Assembly: GCA_023953905.1 (NCBI GenBank)
Contig: JAMLJA010000017.1
Span: 49,402 to 113,401, forward strand
Reading direction: 5' to 3'
DNA: 64,000 nucleotides
Source of the DNA: Rhizobiaceae bacterium
GTDB taxonomy: Bacteria > Pseudomonadota > Alphaproteobacteria > Rhizobiales > Rhizobiaceae
The notes beneath the pieces are model-generated. The model saw nothing but the letters and a program-made list of their open reading frames with translations, made no database searches and was not told the DNA's origin. Made by a program: the position numbers and the translations under genes. Position 1 is the first letter of the stretch; each line of letters starts with the position of its first letter. Shown in pieces: positions 16,672-24,637 of this stretch.

Positions 16672-17469
16672 ATGAGTTCTCAAGACACCAACGAAGACGC
16701 CAGCGGCACTCCGCTGATACCCTCCTGGGTTGGAAGTCTCCTTATTCTCGTCGGCCTTCTCGCCGCGTGGGAAGGCTATGTCCACTTTTTCGAGATCAGC
16801 AGGCTCATTCTGCCTGCGCCCTCGGAAGTGCTGGCCCACTGGCTGGGTTATCTCCAGAATCCGCTCATCTGGTACCATACCGGGATCACAGCCTGGGAAA
16901 CGCTGCTCGGCTTCTTCTTCGCGACGATTCTCGGAGTGGGGTTGGGCATCCTTCTCGGAAAAATGCCGAGGCTTGAGCGCATGCTCAATCCCTTCGTTAT
17001 TGCCACGCAGGTGGTGCCCAAGGTCGCACTGGTCCCGCTCTTCGTGGTCTGGTTCGGCTTCGGCATGACCTCCAAGGTCGTCATCGCAACCATCCTGGCG
17101 TTCTTCCCAATCCTCCTCAACACGGTGCTTGGCATCAAGTCGGTCGATAACGGCCACAAGGAGGTCATGGAAAGCCTGAATGCCACGCGGACCCAGCGTC
17201 TCACCCAGCTCGATTTCCCCTCGTCGCTGCCATACATCCTCACCGGCATGGAAGTCGGTGTCGTGCTGGCGATCATCGGTGCCGTGGTGGGTGAGTATCT
17301 TGGCGGCAATGATGGCCTTGGCAACGTCGCCGTACGCGAAATGAATTCCTACAACACCACGGCGCTGTTTGCCGTGATCATCCACCTCTCGGTGCTGGGT
17401 TTTGCATTCTACGCAGTCGTGGTCGGCATGCGTAAGTATCTCATTCCCTGGCACGGTTCCTCGAACTGA
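16672..17469 (+). CDS. ABC transporter permease, SsuC/TauC type
   Basis: The 265-residue inner-membrane protein has about six hydrophobic segments, starting LLILVGLLAAWEGYVHFF, and the class motif RLILPAPSEVLAHW near the N-terminus. The EAA-like loop is KEVMESLNATRTQRLTQLDF and the end of the protein carries IGAVVGEYLGGNDGLG, as in sulfonate/nitrate permeases. It pairs with the ATPase just upstream. The substrate is probably an anionic organic compound. Confidence 0.92.
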   Translation: MSSQDTNEDASGTPLIPSWVGSLLILVGLLAAWEGYVHFFEISRLILPAPSEVLAHWLGYLQNPLIWYHTGITAWETLLGFFFATILGVGLGILLGKMPRLERMLNPFVIATQVVPKVALVPLFVVWFGFGMTSKVVIATILAFFPILLNTVLGIKSVDNGHKEVMESLNATRTQRLTQLDFPSSLPYILTGMEVGVVLAIIGAVVGEYLGGNDGLGNVAVREMNSYNTTALFAVIIHLSVLGFAFYAVVVGMRKYLIPWHGSSN

Positions 17470-17669
17470 GGACGCATTGCGGCCTGGCGCGTCGCCATGC
17501 CGCCCGAGCCTACGAGCGTCTGCAAGCCGCGGGTTTTGCTCGGAAGCAATTTGTCGAGGCATGCCTCCTTTTTAAACCGGCTCACAATCTCAGCGCCGGT
17601 GCGGGAGCCATGCACCCGTCCGCCGCCATTTGACGGCGGTTGAGCATCGCCCGATTCCCGGAGACCGTC

Positions 17670-19868
17670 ATGGCTGACACCAAACAGACCCTTACCACTT
17701 CCATCGAGCAGGTCGGCGCACTCATAAAGCCGAAGAACATCGTCCTGGTGGGTGCGAGCGACCGCCCGGGGAGTTGGCCTGCCACTGTCTGGAAGACCGT
17801 CCACGAGCATGGCTTCAAGGGCAACATCTATGCGATCAATCCGAACCGTTCCTCGGTGGGCGACAAGCCCTGCTATCCCGATTTCGCGTCGCTGCCTGAA
17901 AAGCCGGACCATGTCGCCTTCCTGACGCCGGCCAAGCATGTGCCCGGCGCACTGGCGCAAGCCGCTGCGGCTGGCGCACGCAGCGCGACGGTATTTGCCT
18001 CCGGCTTCGGCGAGGATGGCGACCCACACGGGCTCGAACTCGCGGAGGAATTGCGCCGCGTCATCAAGCAGACCGGGATCGGCGTGACGGGGCCGAATTG
18101 TACAGGAAACATCATCGCCGAAAGCGGGCTGGTGACACTGGTTGACCACCGCAAACTCAATGTCGCTCCGGGCAAGGTTTCGCTCGTCGGACAGAGCGGT
18201 GGCGTCCTTCTCTACGCAAACCATATTCTGGCGGATCGCGGTATCCAGATCGGCAAGCTGATCACCAGCGGTAATGAGGCCGGGCTGAACTGCGCGGACT
18301 ACATTGCCTATCTCGCTCAGGACGACGCGACCAGCGTCATCTTCTGCTATCTGGAGGCAATCAAGGAACTCGACAAGTTCAAGGCGGCCTGTGCGCTCGC
18401 GCGGCGCAACGGGAAGCCTGTCATCATATTCAAGATTGGAGCCAGCGACGAAGGCCGCAAGGCGGCAATGACGCATACCGGCGCGCTTGCCGGCAGTTCG
18501 GCCGTCTTCGACGCGGTGCTTGAGGATGTTGGCGTGCTGCGCGCCAACAGCCTCGATGAAGTTATCGAGATGATCGAACTTGTCGAGCATCTCGGTGTGC
18601 CGATCGGACCAAATATCGGCGCCATGAGCCTTTCAGGCGCCTATCGCGGTATCCTGGTGGACGCTGCGGCGGGCAGCGGCATGACCTTCCCTGCGCTGGC
18701 GCCAGATGTGGAGAAACGCCTCACTGAATTGCTCGGCGTTGGTTCCTCGGCGGGAAACCCGACCGATGGCGGCTTTACCGTCCTGACGAGCGTGGAGAAA
18801 TACATCGAGGCGGTCGACATCTTCTGCGACGATCCGAATCTCGACATTCTCGTCCTCCAAGCCGAATTGCCGCGCGAGGAAGGCATGGCCGCCAACTGGG
18901 AGGAGCGCTTCCAGGGCATTCACGACCTCGTCACGCGCCGGGGCAAGAAACTGGCTTTCATCTCCATGTTCTCGCGAATGTACACGGATTATACGCGCAA
19001 GCTGCGCGCCGACCTCCCGAACATCGCCTTCATTCACGAGACGACAAAGTCGATCAGTGCGCTGGCGCGCCTTGCGGAGTGGTCACGTCGCGCGAGCGAA
19101 GCTGCAGACGCCTCCAAAACAAGTGCCAATCAAACGCGAGATCCGCTGCCTGTTGCGGTTGAGCTCAAAGCGCGCGCAAACGAGGCGTCAGGAACTTTCC
19201 TGCTCAACGAACGCGCGTCCAAGCAGTTGCTCGCAGCCTATGGTATGTCGGTCACGCGGGAAGAAATAGCCGCCAGCGCAGATGACGCCGTGCGACTTGC
19301 TGAGGACATCGGTTATCCGGTCGTGCTCAAGGCCGTTTCTGACCGGCTTTACCACAAGTCCGACATCGGCGCTGTGCAGCTTCACCTGGGCGATGCTGAC
19401 GCGGTTCGAGCCGCCTATCAGCTCATTCACGAGAATGTCGCGCGATCAGGCTTCGACGGCGAGCTGGACGGCATCCTCGTCTGCCAGCAGATCGATGGCG
19501 GTGTGGAACTCGTTGCCGGCATTCAGCGCGACCCCGAAATGGGTCCGGTGCTGATGGTAGGAAGTGGAGGCATTCTACTGGAGCTCATGCAGGATGTCGC
19601 CTTCTCGGCGCTGCCTCTCGATCGCGACCGCGCAATCGAATTGGTTAAGTCCACCCGGATCAACAAGCTTCTGGGGGGCTACCGGGGCGAAGGGGCTCAC
19701 GATCTCGATCGCATCGCGGATGCACTCGTAGCCCTGTCCAATCTCGCGGTCGATCTTGGCGACTCGCTCGAATCGATCGACATCAATCCGCTTGTGAGCC
19801 GTTCGGGCGACAATTACCCGATCGCGCTCGATGCGGTGGTGGTGCTTGGCAGGGAGGGTTCGCACTGA
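17670..19868 (+). CDS. Acyl-CoA synthetase (NDP-forming), fused alpha-beta subunits
   Basis: The 732-residue protein starts at ATG 17670, six bases after GGAG. Residues 1-460 resemble the succinyl-CoA synthetase alpha domains, with the CoA-binding start KPKNIVLVGASDRPGSW and the phosphohistidine-type region AAMTHTGALAGSSAVFDA. The C-terminal part (from about 500) is the ATP-grasp beta domain, with YGMSVTREEIA, YPVVLKAVS and ESIDINPLV. Such enzymes make acyl-CoA plus ADP and phosphate reversibly. Its stop codon overlaps the start of the second hotdog dehydratase gene, so acid activation and CoA-ester dehydration appear coupled. Confidence 0.9.
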   Translation: MADTKQTLTTSIEQVGALIKPKNIVLVGASDRPGSWPATVWKTVHEHGFKGNIYAINPNRSSVGDKPCYPDFASLPEKPDHVAFLTPAKHVPGALAQAAAAGARSATVFASGFGEDGDPHGLELAEELRRVIKQTGIGVTGPNCTGNIIAESGLVTLVDHRKLNVAPGKVSLVGQSGGVLLYANHILADRGIQIGKLITSGNEAGLNCADYIAYLAQDDATSVIFCYLEAIKELDKFKAACALARRNGKPVIIFKIGASDEGRKAAMTHTGALAGSSAVFDAVLEDVGVLRANSLDEVIEMIELVEHLGVPIGPNIGAMSLSGAYRGILVDAAAGSGMTFPALAPDVEKRLTELLGVGSSAGNPTDGGFTVLTSVEKYIEAVDIFCDDPNLDILVLQAELPREEGMAANWEERFQGIHDLVTRRGKKLAFISMFSRMYTDYTRKLRADLPNIAFIHETTKSISALARLAEWSRRASEAADASKTSANQTRDPLPVAVELKARANEASGTFLLNERASKQLLAAYGMSVTREEIAASADDAVRLAEDIGYPVVLKAVSDRLYHKSDIGAVQLHLGDADAVRAAYQLIHENVARSGFDGELDGILVCQQIDGGVELVAGIQRDPEMGPVLMVGSGGILLELMQDVAFSALPLDRDRAIELVKSTRINKLLGGYRGEGAHDLDRIADALVALSNLAVDLGDSLESIDINPLVSRSGDNYPIALDAVVVLGREGSH

Positions 19869-20341
19869 TGGCCAATAATTCAATTCCGCTCAATTTCACC
19901 TATGACATGCTTGAGATCGGCCAGAAATCGATCAGCATCAGTCGCACGATCACGGATGCCGATCACAATTTCTACATGATGCTGACCGGCGGCTGGCATC
20001 CCGTGCATTGCGATGCGGAATACGCGAAGGAAGAAGGTCTGGACGGGCCGCTCGTACAGGGCACGCTGGGAATCGCCATATCGCTCGGCAGCCATCTTGA
20101 ATCGCCGCTGCTCAAATCGGCCGATCCGCTGGTCGGTGCATTGGGCCTCAAGAGCTGGGATTATCTGGGTCCGATCTTCGTCGGCGACACGCTGCATATC
20201 GAAGTCGAGATCGCGGACAAGAAGCTCACCAGCGACGGCAAACGCTACATCGTCGACCGGCAGATTACGCTGATCAACCAGCACGGCAAAGCAATTCAGA
20301 AAGGTGTCGCCCGTTCGATGTGGAGGCGAAGTGACGCCTGA
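19868..20341 (+). CDS. MaoC-like hotdog dehydratase, copy B
   Basis: The 157-residue hotdog protein overlaps the acyl-CoA synthetase stop by one base (TGATG). It has the block FYMMLTGGWHPVHCD identical to copy A at 3802-4266, then GTLGIAISLGSHLES and GDTLHIEVEI. This identity over 15 residues and an overall match of about one half show that the two are paralogues. It probably hydrates or dehydrates the CoA ester made by the neighbouring synthetase. The distance to copy A is about 16 kb. Confidence 0.87.
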   Translation: MANNSIPLNFTYDMLEIGQKSISISRTITDADHNFYMMLTGGWHPVHCDAEYAKEEGLDGPLVQGTLGIAISLGSHLESPLLKSADPLVGALGLKSWDYLGPIFVGDTLHIEVEIADKKLTSDGKRYIVDRQITLINQHGKAIQKGVARSMWRRSDA

Positions 20342-20414
20342 CACGTCACCGGTGCAATCGATTTCGAGGCTGGCAATGAGCCTTTTTAGGATCGTTCTTT
20401 TCCCTACGTCTTAA

Positions 20415-20440
20415 CGCCCGCCGCGTGAACGCGGCGGGCG
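20415..20440. terminator. Hairpin between convergent genes (first of two)
   Basis: A perfect 11-bp GC stem (20415-20425 with 20430-20440) is closed by a TGAA tetraloop. It lies between the hotdog gene (ending 20341, plus) and the amidohydrolase gene (ending 20477, minus). T-tails are weak on both strands, so it is probably a stabilising or Rho-assisted bidirectional end. Confidence 0.5.
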
Positions 20441-20450
20441 CCGGGAGGAT

Positions 20451-20470
20451 GCGCGCGGCTCACCGCGCGC
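20451..20470. terminator. Hairpin between convergent genes (second of two)
   Basis: GCGCGCGG and CCGCGCGC form an 8-bp stem around CTCA, 10 bp beyond the first hairpin and 6 bp from the amidohydrolase stop codon. It may protect the 3' end of the minus-strand mRNA. Confidence 0.4.
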
Positions 20471-20476
20471 ACGAAA

Positions 20477-21373
20477 TCAGATCCGGTAGAAGCCTTCCGC
20501 CGTACCGGCGAACAGCATGTCACGCTCGCTGTCGCTGAAATCCGCTGCGATAATTTCATAGGCGTCGAACAGTTCCTCGAATGAACTGTAGAGTTTGTCG
20601 ACGGGAAAATTGCTGCCGAACATCGCGCGGTTGGGGCCGAAGAGGTCGATCATGGTGAGGATGTAGGGGCGGATGGATTCGGTTGTCCACTTGTGATCGA
20701 CCATGCCAAGCCCGGAGAGCTTTATGGTGACGTGATCCAGCTCCGCCAGCAGCTTCAGGCCATTTCGCCATTCCTTGAGCTGCGCAAGATCGCGGTCGAC
20801 CGGCATACCGGAATGGTCGATTACAACGGGGATATCGGGGTTGGCCTTGAGCAGGTCATGTGCCCGTTTCATCTGCCCGGCATATATCTGCATGTCGAAG
20901 GACAGGCCGTATTTTGCGAGCAGTTTGAAATTGTTGCGCCATGTCTCATGTTCGAGATAATTCTCAGGGGCGTAGACCTTGCTCATGTCAGAGTGCCAAT
21001 TGAGCATCTGGCGAATGCCGCGCACGTTGGCGACCGAGGCCTGCTTCTCCATGACCGCCTCGGCGTCGGCGCGATGCATTTCGACCTTCGCCACGATGGC
21101 GTTCGGATAGCCGTGCTCATCCGCTATGCCTTGCAGCCATGCTGTCTCATCCAGGGCGCGCGCCGGATCGCAGCCTGCTTCCACATGAACCGACTTGACG
21201 ACGTTGTGGTGGCCGAAGCCGGCCTTGTAGCGCTCTATGGAGAAGTTGTCCGTGATAGGCGTGATGTCGCCACAGATCGACGGCGCAACCGGACGGTTGG
21301 AAAGCCAAGGGTAGTGAATGTGGTTCAGGTCCCACAGATGATGGTGGGCATCTACTATTCGCTGGCCGCTCAA
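20477..21373 (-). CDS. Amidohydrolase family protein (COG3618 type)
   Basis: The 298-residue TIM-barrel hydrolase begins with the metal-site motif DAHHHLWDL, continues with HVEAG (residues about 64-68) and IDHSGMPV, and ends with FGSNFPVDKL. This pattern fits the COG3618 group, which includes lactonases and 2-pyrone-4,6-dicarboxylate lactonase-like enzymes. It could open a lactone or cleave an imide or ring. Its start overlaps the stop of the flavin reductase gene upstream (ATGA at 21370-21373), so the two are coupled and may act consecutively. Decarboxylase activity, known in related amidohydrolases, cannot be excluded. Confidence 0.85.
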   Translation of the reverse strand: MSGQRIVDAHHHLWDLNHIHYPWLSNRPVAPSICGDITPITDNFSIERYKAGFGHHNVVKSVHVEAGCDPARALDETAWLQGIADEHGYPNAIVAKVEMHRADAEAVMEKQASVANVRGIRQMLNWHSDMSKVYAPENYLEHETWRNNFKLLAKYGLSFDMQIYAGQMKRAHDLLKANPDIPVVIDHSGMPVDRDLAQLKEWRNGLKLLAELDHVTIKLSGLGMVDHKWTTESIRPYILTMIDLFGPNRAMFGSNFPVDKLYSSFEELFDAYEIIAADFSDSERDMLFAGTAEGFYRI

Positions 21374-22008
21374 TTCAATTCCTCCTCAGATGTGCTGTTC
21401 AAGATGGATGGGGAGATTTGTGCCCGCACGATTTCGCCGCGGGTGACATAAAGCGGGCCGCCAATGCGACCGAGCGACGCGTAGGCGGCAGCGTCGATGC
21501 GGTCCCCCCGCCAGAGCTCGTCCGCGACATGGAAACAAACGACAGTGCCGATAATCAACCGGTGGGCATGGTCGTCGCCGACTTCGACAATACGATCGAG
21601 GCGGCATTCCATCGCGACCTGAGCGCCGGAAACGAACGGCGTCTCTATCTGGGCCGAAGGGGCCATCGCGATGTCCAGACGTGCGGCCTCGCTGATCTCC
21701 GGTGCAAATGCGTGGGAACTGTCCACCATCGGACGAAGGAACTCAGGCGTGACGGAGCTGATCGTGAATTCGCGCCGATCAGTGACGTTGATGAGCGTAT
21801 CTTTCAGGACATCGGTTCCGGGACCGACGCTGATGAGCACTTTCGGCGGACTATAGCTGATGAACGTGAAGCTGCTGAAAGGCGCGATATTGACGCCACC
21901 GTCGCGAACAAGCGTTGCCGTCCACGCGATTGGTCGCGGCGTGACGGCAGCCGAGATCAACTTGTAGGACTGGCTCTCATCGAGACCCTTTGCGTCAATC
22001 GAGATCAT
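21370..22008 (-). CDS. Flavin reductase-like FMN-binding protein, copy B
   Basis: The 212-residue split-barrel flavoprotein shares AAVTPRPIAWTATL, IAPFSSFTFISYSPPKVLIS and REFTISSVTPE with the family and is a paralogue of the protein at 5082-5714. It lies 6 bp after the enoyl-CoA hydratase gene and overlaps the amidohydrolase gene. It may use FMN to reduce a substrate directly or supply reduced flavin. No matching monooxygenase component is visible. Confidence 0.85.
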   Translation of the reverse strand: MISIDAKGLDESQSYKLISAAVTPRPIAWTATLVRDGGVNIAPFSSFTFISYSPPKVLISVGPGTDVLKDTLINVTDRREFTISSVTPEFLRPMVDSSHAFAPEISEAARLDIAMAPSAQIETPFVSGAQVAMECRLDRIVEVGDDHAHRLIIGTVVCFHVADELWRGDRIDAAAYASLGRIGGPLYVTRGEIVRAQISPSILNSTSEEELN

Positions 22009-22014
22009 TGAATG

Positions 22015-22812
22015 TCAGCGCGCCAGAAACGGACCGGGCGCCCGTTTCTCGACCATGGCGCGAACCGCCTCCTCGAAATCCTCCGTCAGATGAAGCTTCA
22101 GGTTTCCAGTCTCGAACGCGATTTCACGCACGAGTTTCGCGAAATGCCAGCGACGGATTCGGTTGGTTTCACGAACGCTGAGGGGCGGATTTGCCGCGAT
22201 CTCAGTTGCAAGACCAAAGGCAACATCAAGTGCGGTTCCCGATGGCGCGACCCTGTTGAACAGACCAGCCGAGTGCGCTTCCTCAGCGCTGAACAGGCGG
22301 CCGGTCAGGCACACCTCGTCCGCCCATATACCACATCCTCGTGCCTTCATCAGCGCGAGATGACGATAACCACCGAGACCCCGCTGGGTTTCCGTGACCT
22401 GCAGGCGCGCGGTCTCGTCGCATACGATGAGGTCACAATCGAGCGCCAGTCCAAGCCCCAGTCCCAGAACATTGCCGTGGAGGGCGGCCACGACGGGCTT
22501 GTGATTGAGCGAACGGCTGAACAGTTCAAAGAAGGGATGGCCGATGCTCATCTGGTCGCGGCTGGCCACCATTTCCTCGCGGGTTGCCATCTGGCTTTCG
22601 GCGATGTCTGAGCCGGCGCAGAAGGATTTCCCCCGGCCCGACAGAACCGCGACGTGAGCTTGGGTATCAGAATCCAACCGGTCCAGCGCCTCGCCGAGCT
22701 TGCGCGTCAGCGCTTTCGTCAACGCGTTGTGCTTTGACGCCCGGCTGATCTCGATATGGGCAACCCCGTCTTTGACCGAATACTCAATCGTTCCGTCGTC
22801 GCTGTCGTTCAT
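22015..22812 (-). CDS. Enoyl-CoA hydratase/isomerase family protein
   Basis: The 265-residue crotonase-fold protein starts at ATG 22812, which has GGAGG five bases upstream; an ATG at 22911 would overlap the neighbouring gene. It shows IEISRASKHNALTKAL, the oxyanion-hole region GRGKSFCAGSDI and AALHGNVLGLGLGLALDCDL, and a glutamate in VTETQRGLGG where hydratases have their first catalytic Glu. It most likely adds water to, or isomerises, an unsaturated CoA intermediate. It is first in a minus-strand unit with flavin reductase B and the amidohydrolase. Confidence 0.87.
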   Translation of the reverse strand: MNDSDDGTIEYSVKDGVAHIEISRASKHNALTKALTRKLGEALDRLDSDTQAHVAVLSGRGKSFCAGSDIAESQMATREEMVASRDQMSIGHPFFELFSRSLNHKPVVAALHGNVLGLGLGLALDCDLIVCDETARLQVTETQRGLGGYRHLALMKARGCGIWADEVCLTGRLFSAEEAHSAGLFNRVAPSGTALDVAFGLATEIAANPPLSVRETNRIRRWHFAKLVREIAFETGNLKLHLTEDFEEAVRAMVEKRAPGPFLAR

Positions 22813-22879
22813 ACCGGCCTCCGTTGCGCCGATACTAACGACCCTCACGGGTGCGGGATAAGGCCTGCAATGTTCCGCA

Positions 22880-22898
22880 CTATAGCTGTTGGCTATAG
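22880..22898. promoter_or_regulatory. Perfect 7-bp inverted repeat at the end of the GMC gene
   Basis: CTATAGCTGTTGGCTATAG has perfect 7-bp arms around a 5-bp spacer. It overlaps the last codons and TAG stop of the GMC oxidoreductase gene and lies 68 bp upstream of the enoyl-CoA hydratase start, where an operator for that gene would be expected. Confidence 0.4.
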
Positions 22899-24511
22899 GC
22901 TCCCGCTCCACGCATCCTGTCTGTGATGCGTTCGGCCGCCATGATTATTGGCGCGTTGATGTTTCCTCCCAGCGGTTCGGGGAAAATCGACGCATCGACG
23001 ACGCGCAGACCCTCGACGCCATGCACGCGGCATTCGTCATCGACGACGTTCATGGCGTCGCCGTCCGGTCCCATGCGGCAGGTGCCTGAGGGGTGGAACG
23101 AGAGCGTGACCATGTCGCGCATATAGGCCTCGATCTCCTGGTCGCTTTTCTTTGCGACCCCGGGGCCTATCTCCGTGCATTGGCTGGCGAGCGCCGTCTG
23201 CTGTCCGATGTCGCGGAAAATCTTGATGCCCTCGCGCAGTCGTCGTGCGTCGGACTCGGTGTTGAGGACCGCCTCTTCAATAATGGGGGCGTCCTGTGAA
23301 TTAGCTGATCGGAGCGTGACCGATCCCCGTCCTTGCGGGCGGCACATGATGACCCGCGTCATGAAACGGTCTTGATAGGGTTTAACGAAAGGGCGCATCC
23401 ATGGACGCGCATCCAATGGGGCTCCGACAAAAAGCAACTGCAGGTCGGGAAGCTCCTGCTCCGGTTCACTCCTGACGAAGCCGGTGATTCCGCCGGGAAG
23501 GTCAGACGCAAAGCCACCGCCGCCCAGATACGAACGCGCGAAGCCGAATGCCGCCTTGTCGGCGCGCATCTCGGCATGGAATGGCCCCGGATTGTGGCGC
23601 TGATACACGATCGACACGCCGTAATGGTCGTGCAGGTTCTGGCCAACGCCTTTGAGATCGACGGCACAGTCGATCCCAAGCGGAGACAGACGATCGGCAT
23701 CGCCGATACCCGACAGCATGAGTATTTGTGGCGAATTGAATGCGCCGGCACAGAGGATGACCTCGCGGCGTGCTTGGGCGGTAACGCGTTTGCCACGTTG
23801 TATATAGTCGGCCCCGATGGCGCGGCCATTCTTCAGGTTGATGCGGCTGACATGGGCGTGCGACGCCACCGTCAGGTTGGGTCGTCCCAACGCCGGTTTG
23901 ATATAAGCGCGGTGAGCCGAACTGCGACGCCCGTTTCGCAGAGTCAGCTGCATGCGGGAAAAGCCTTCCTGGGAAGCTCCATTATAGTCCTCCACCCAGG
24001 AATGGCCCGCAGTCGCGATCGCCTCTTCATAAGCTTGGATGACATCGTCCCGGTAGGCCGACGAGACGGTACCGATCGGTCCGGAGCCGCCGCGGTAATA
24101 GCTTTCGCCGCCCTCCCAGCTTTCCTGCTTGCGGAAATAGGGCAGCACGTCCTCGTAGGACCAGCCCTTTATGCCATGGCGGGCAAGCCCGTCGTAATCC
24201 TGCCGGTTGCCGCGCACATAGGCCATGGTGTTGATGGAGGACGTGCCACCCATGACCTTGCCGCGCGGGCAGTCGAGCGAGCGCCCTCCGAGCGCTGCGA
24301 CCGGCTCGCTCTTGTAGTTCCAGTTGTGCATGCCGAGCCGGATGAGCATGCCCCATCCGATGGGTACGTGGATCAAGGGATTGGCGTCGCTTCCGCCCGC
24401 CTCGAGCAGGAGCACGCTGACGTCAGCATCCTCCGACAATCGGGCGGCCATGGCACAACCGGCCGATCCGGCGCCGATGACGACATAGTCGAAGATGAGT
24501 GACTGATCCAT
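22880..24511 (-). CDS. GMC-family FAD oxidoreductase (choline/alcohol dehydrogenase-like)
   Basis: The 543-residue flavoprotein has the N-terminal FAD-binding VVIGAGSAGCAMAARL, the GMC signature regions GGTSSINTMAYVRG and GAFNSPQILMLSGIG, and the C-terminal active site with His in FHPSGTCRMG and Asn in GGNINAP. Members oxidise primary alcohols to aldehydes with FAD. It probably supplies an aldehyde for a dehydrogenase such as the one at 31071. It is transcribed away from, but lies next to, the LysR gene on the same strand; the gap to LysR (24512-24637) shows nothing notable. Confidence 0.92.
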   Translation of the reverse strand: MDQSLIFDYVVIGAGSAGCAMAARLSEDADVSVLLLEAGGSDANPLIHVPIGWGMLIRLGMHNWNYKSEPVAALGGRSLDCPRGKVMGGTSSINTMAYVRGNRQDYDGLARHGIKGWSYEDVLPYFRKQESWEGGESYYRGGSGPIGTVSSAYRDDVIQAYEEAIATAGHSWVEDYNGASQEGFSRMQLTLRNGRRSSAHRAYIKPALGRPNLTVASHAHVSRINLKNGRAIGADYIQRGKRVTAQARREVILCAGAFNSPQILMLSGIGDADRLSPLGIDCAVDLKGVGQNLHDHYGVSIVYQRHNPGPFHAEMRADKAAFGFARSYLGGGGFASDLPGGITGFVRSEPEQELPDLQLLFVGAPLDARPWMRPFVKPYQDRFMTRVIMCRPQGRGSVTLRSANSQDAPIIEEAVLNTESDARRLREGIKIFRDIGQQTALASQCTEIGPGVAKKSDQEIEAYMRDMVTLSFHPSGTCRMGPDGDAMNVVDDECRVHGVEGLRVVDASIFPEPLGGNINAPIIMAAERITDRMRGAGAYSQQL

Positions 24512-24637
24512 GATCTTCCTGCATGACGGGCAAGCTGCACGCCATGTGCCGCCGCTGGCGGCTTGAGCAGGTCCCCGGATGATGTTTCGACTTCATTCTA
24601 CAGAGGGGGACAGCGATCCGGTATATATCAGCCCGTG

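Noticed and set aside
17576..17645. Weak inverted repeats before the acyl-CoA synthetase gene (ACCGGC/GCCGGT, CCGCCG/CGGCGG)
   Set aside because: Six-bp arms of GC-rich sequence are expected by chance here.
17409..18590. Long minus-strand open frame (393 codons)
   Set aside because: It lies antisense to the acyl-CoA synthetase gene, whose motifs are continuous on the plus strand. Long antisense frames are common in high-GC DNA.
23333..24502. Long plus-strand open frame (389 codons)
   Set aside because: Antisense to the GMC oxidoreductase, with no recognisable domain.
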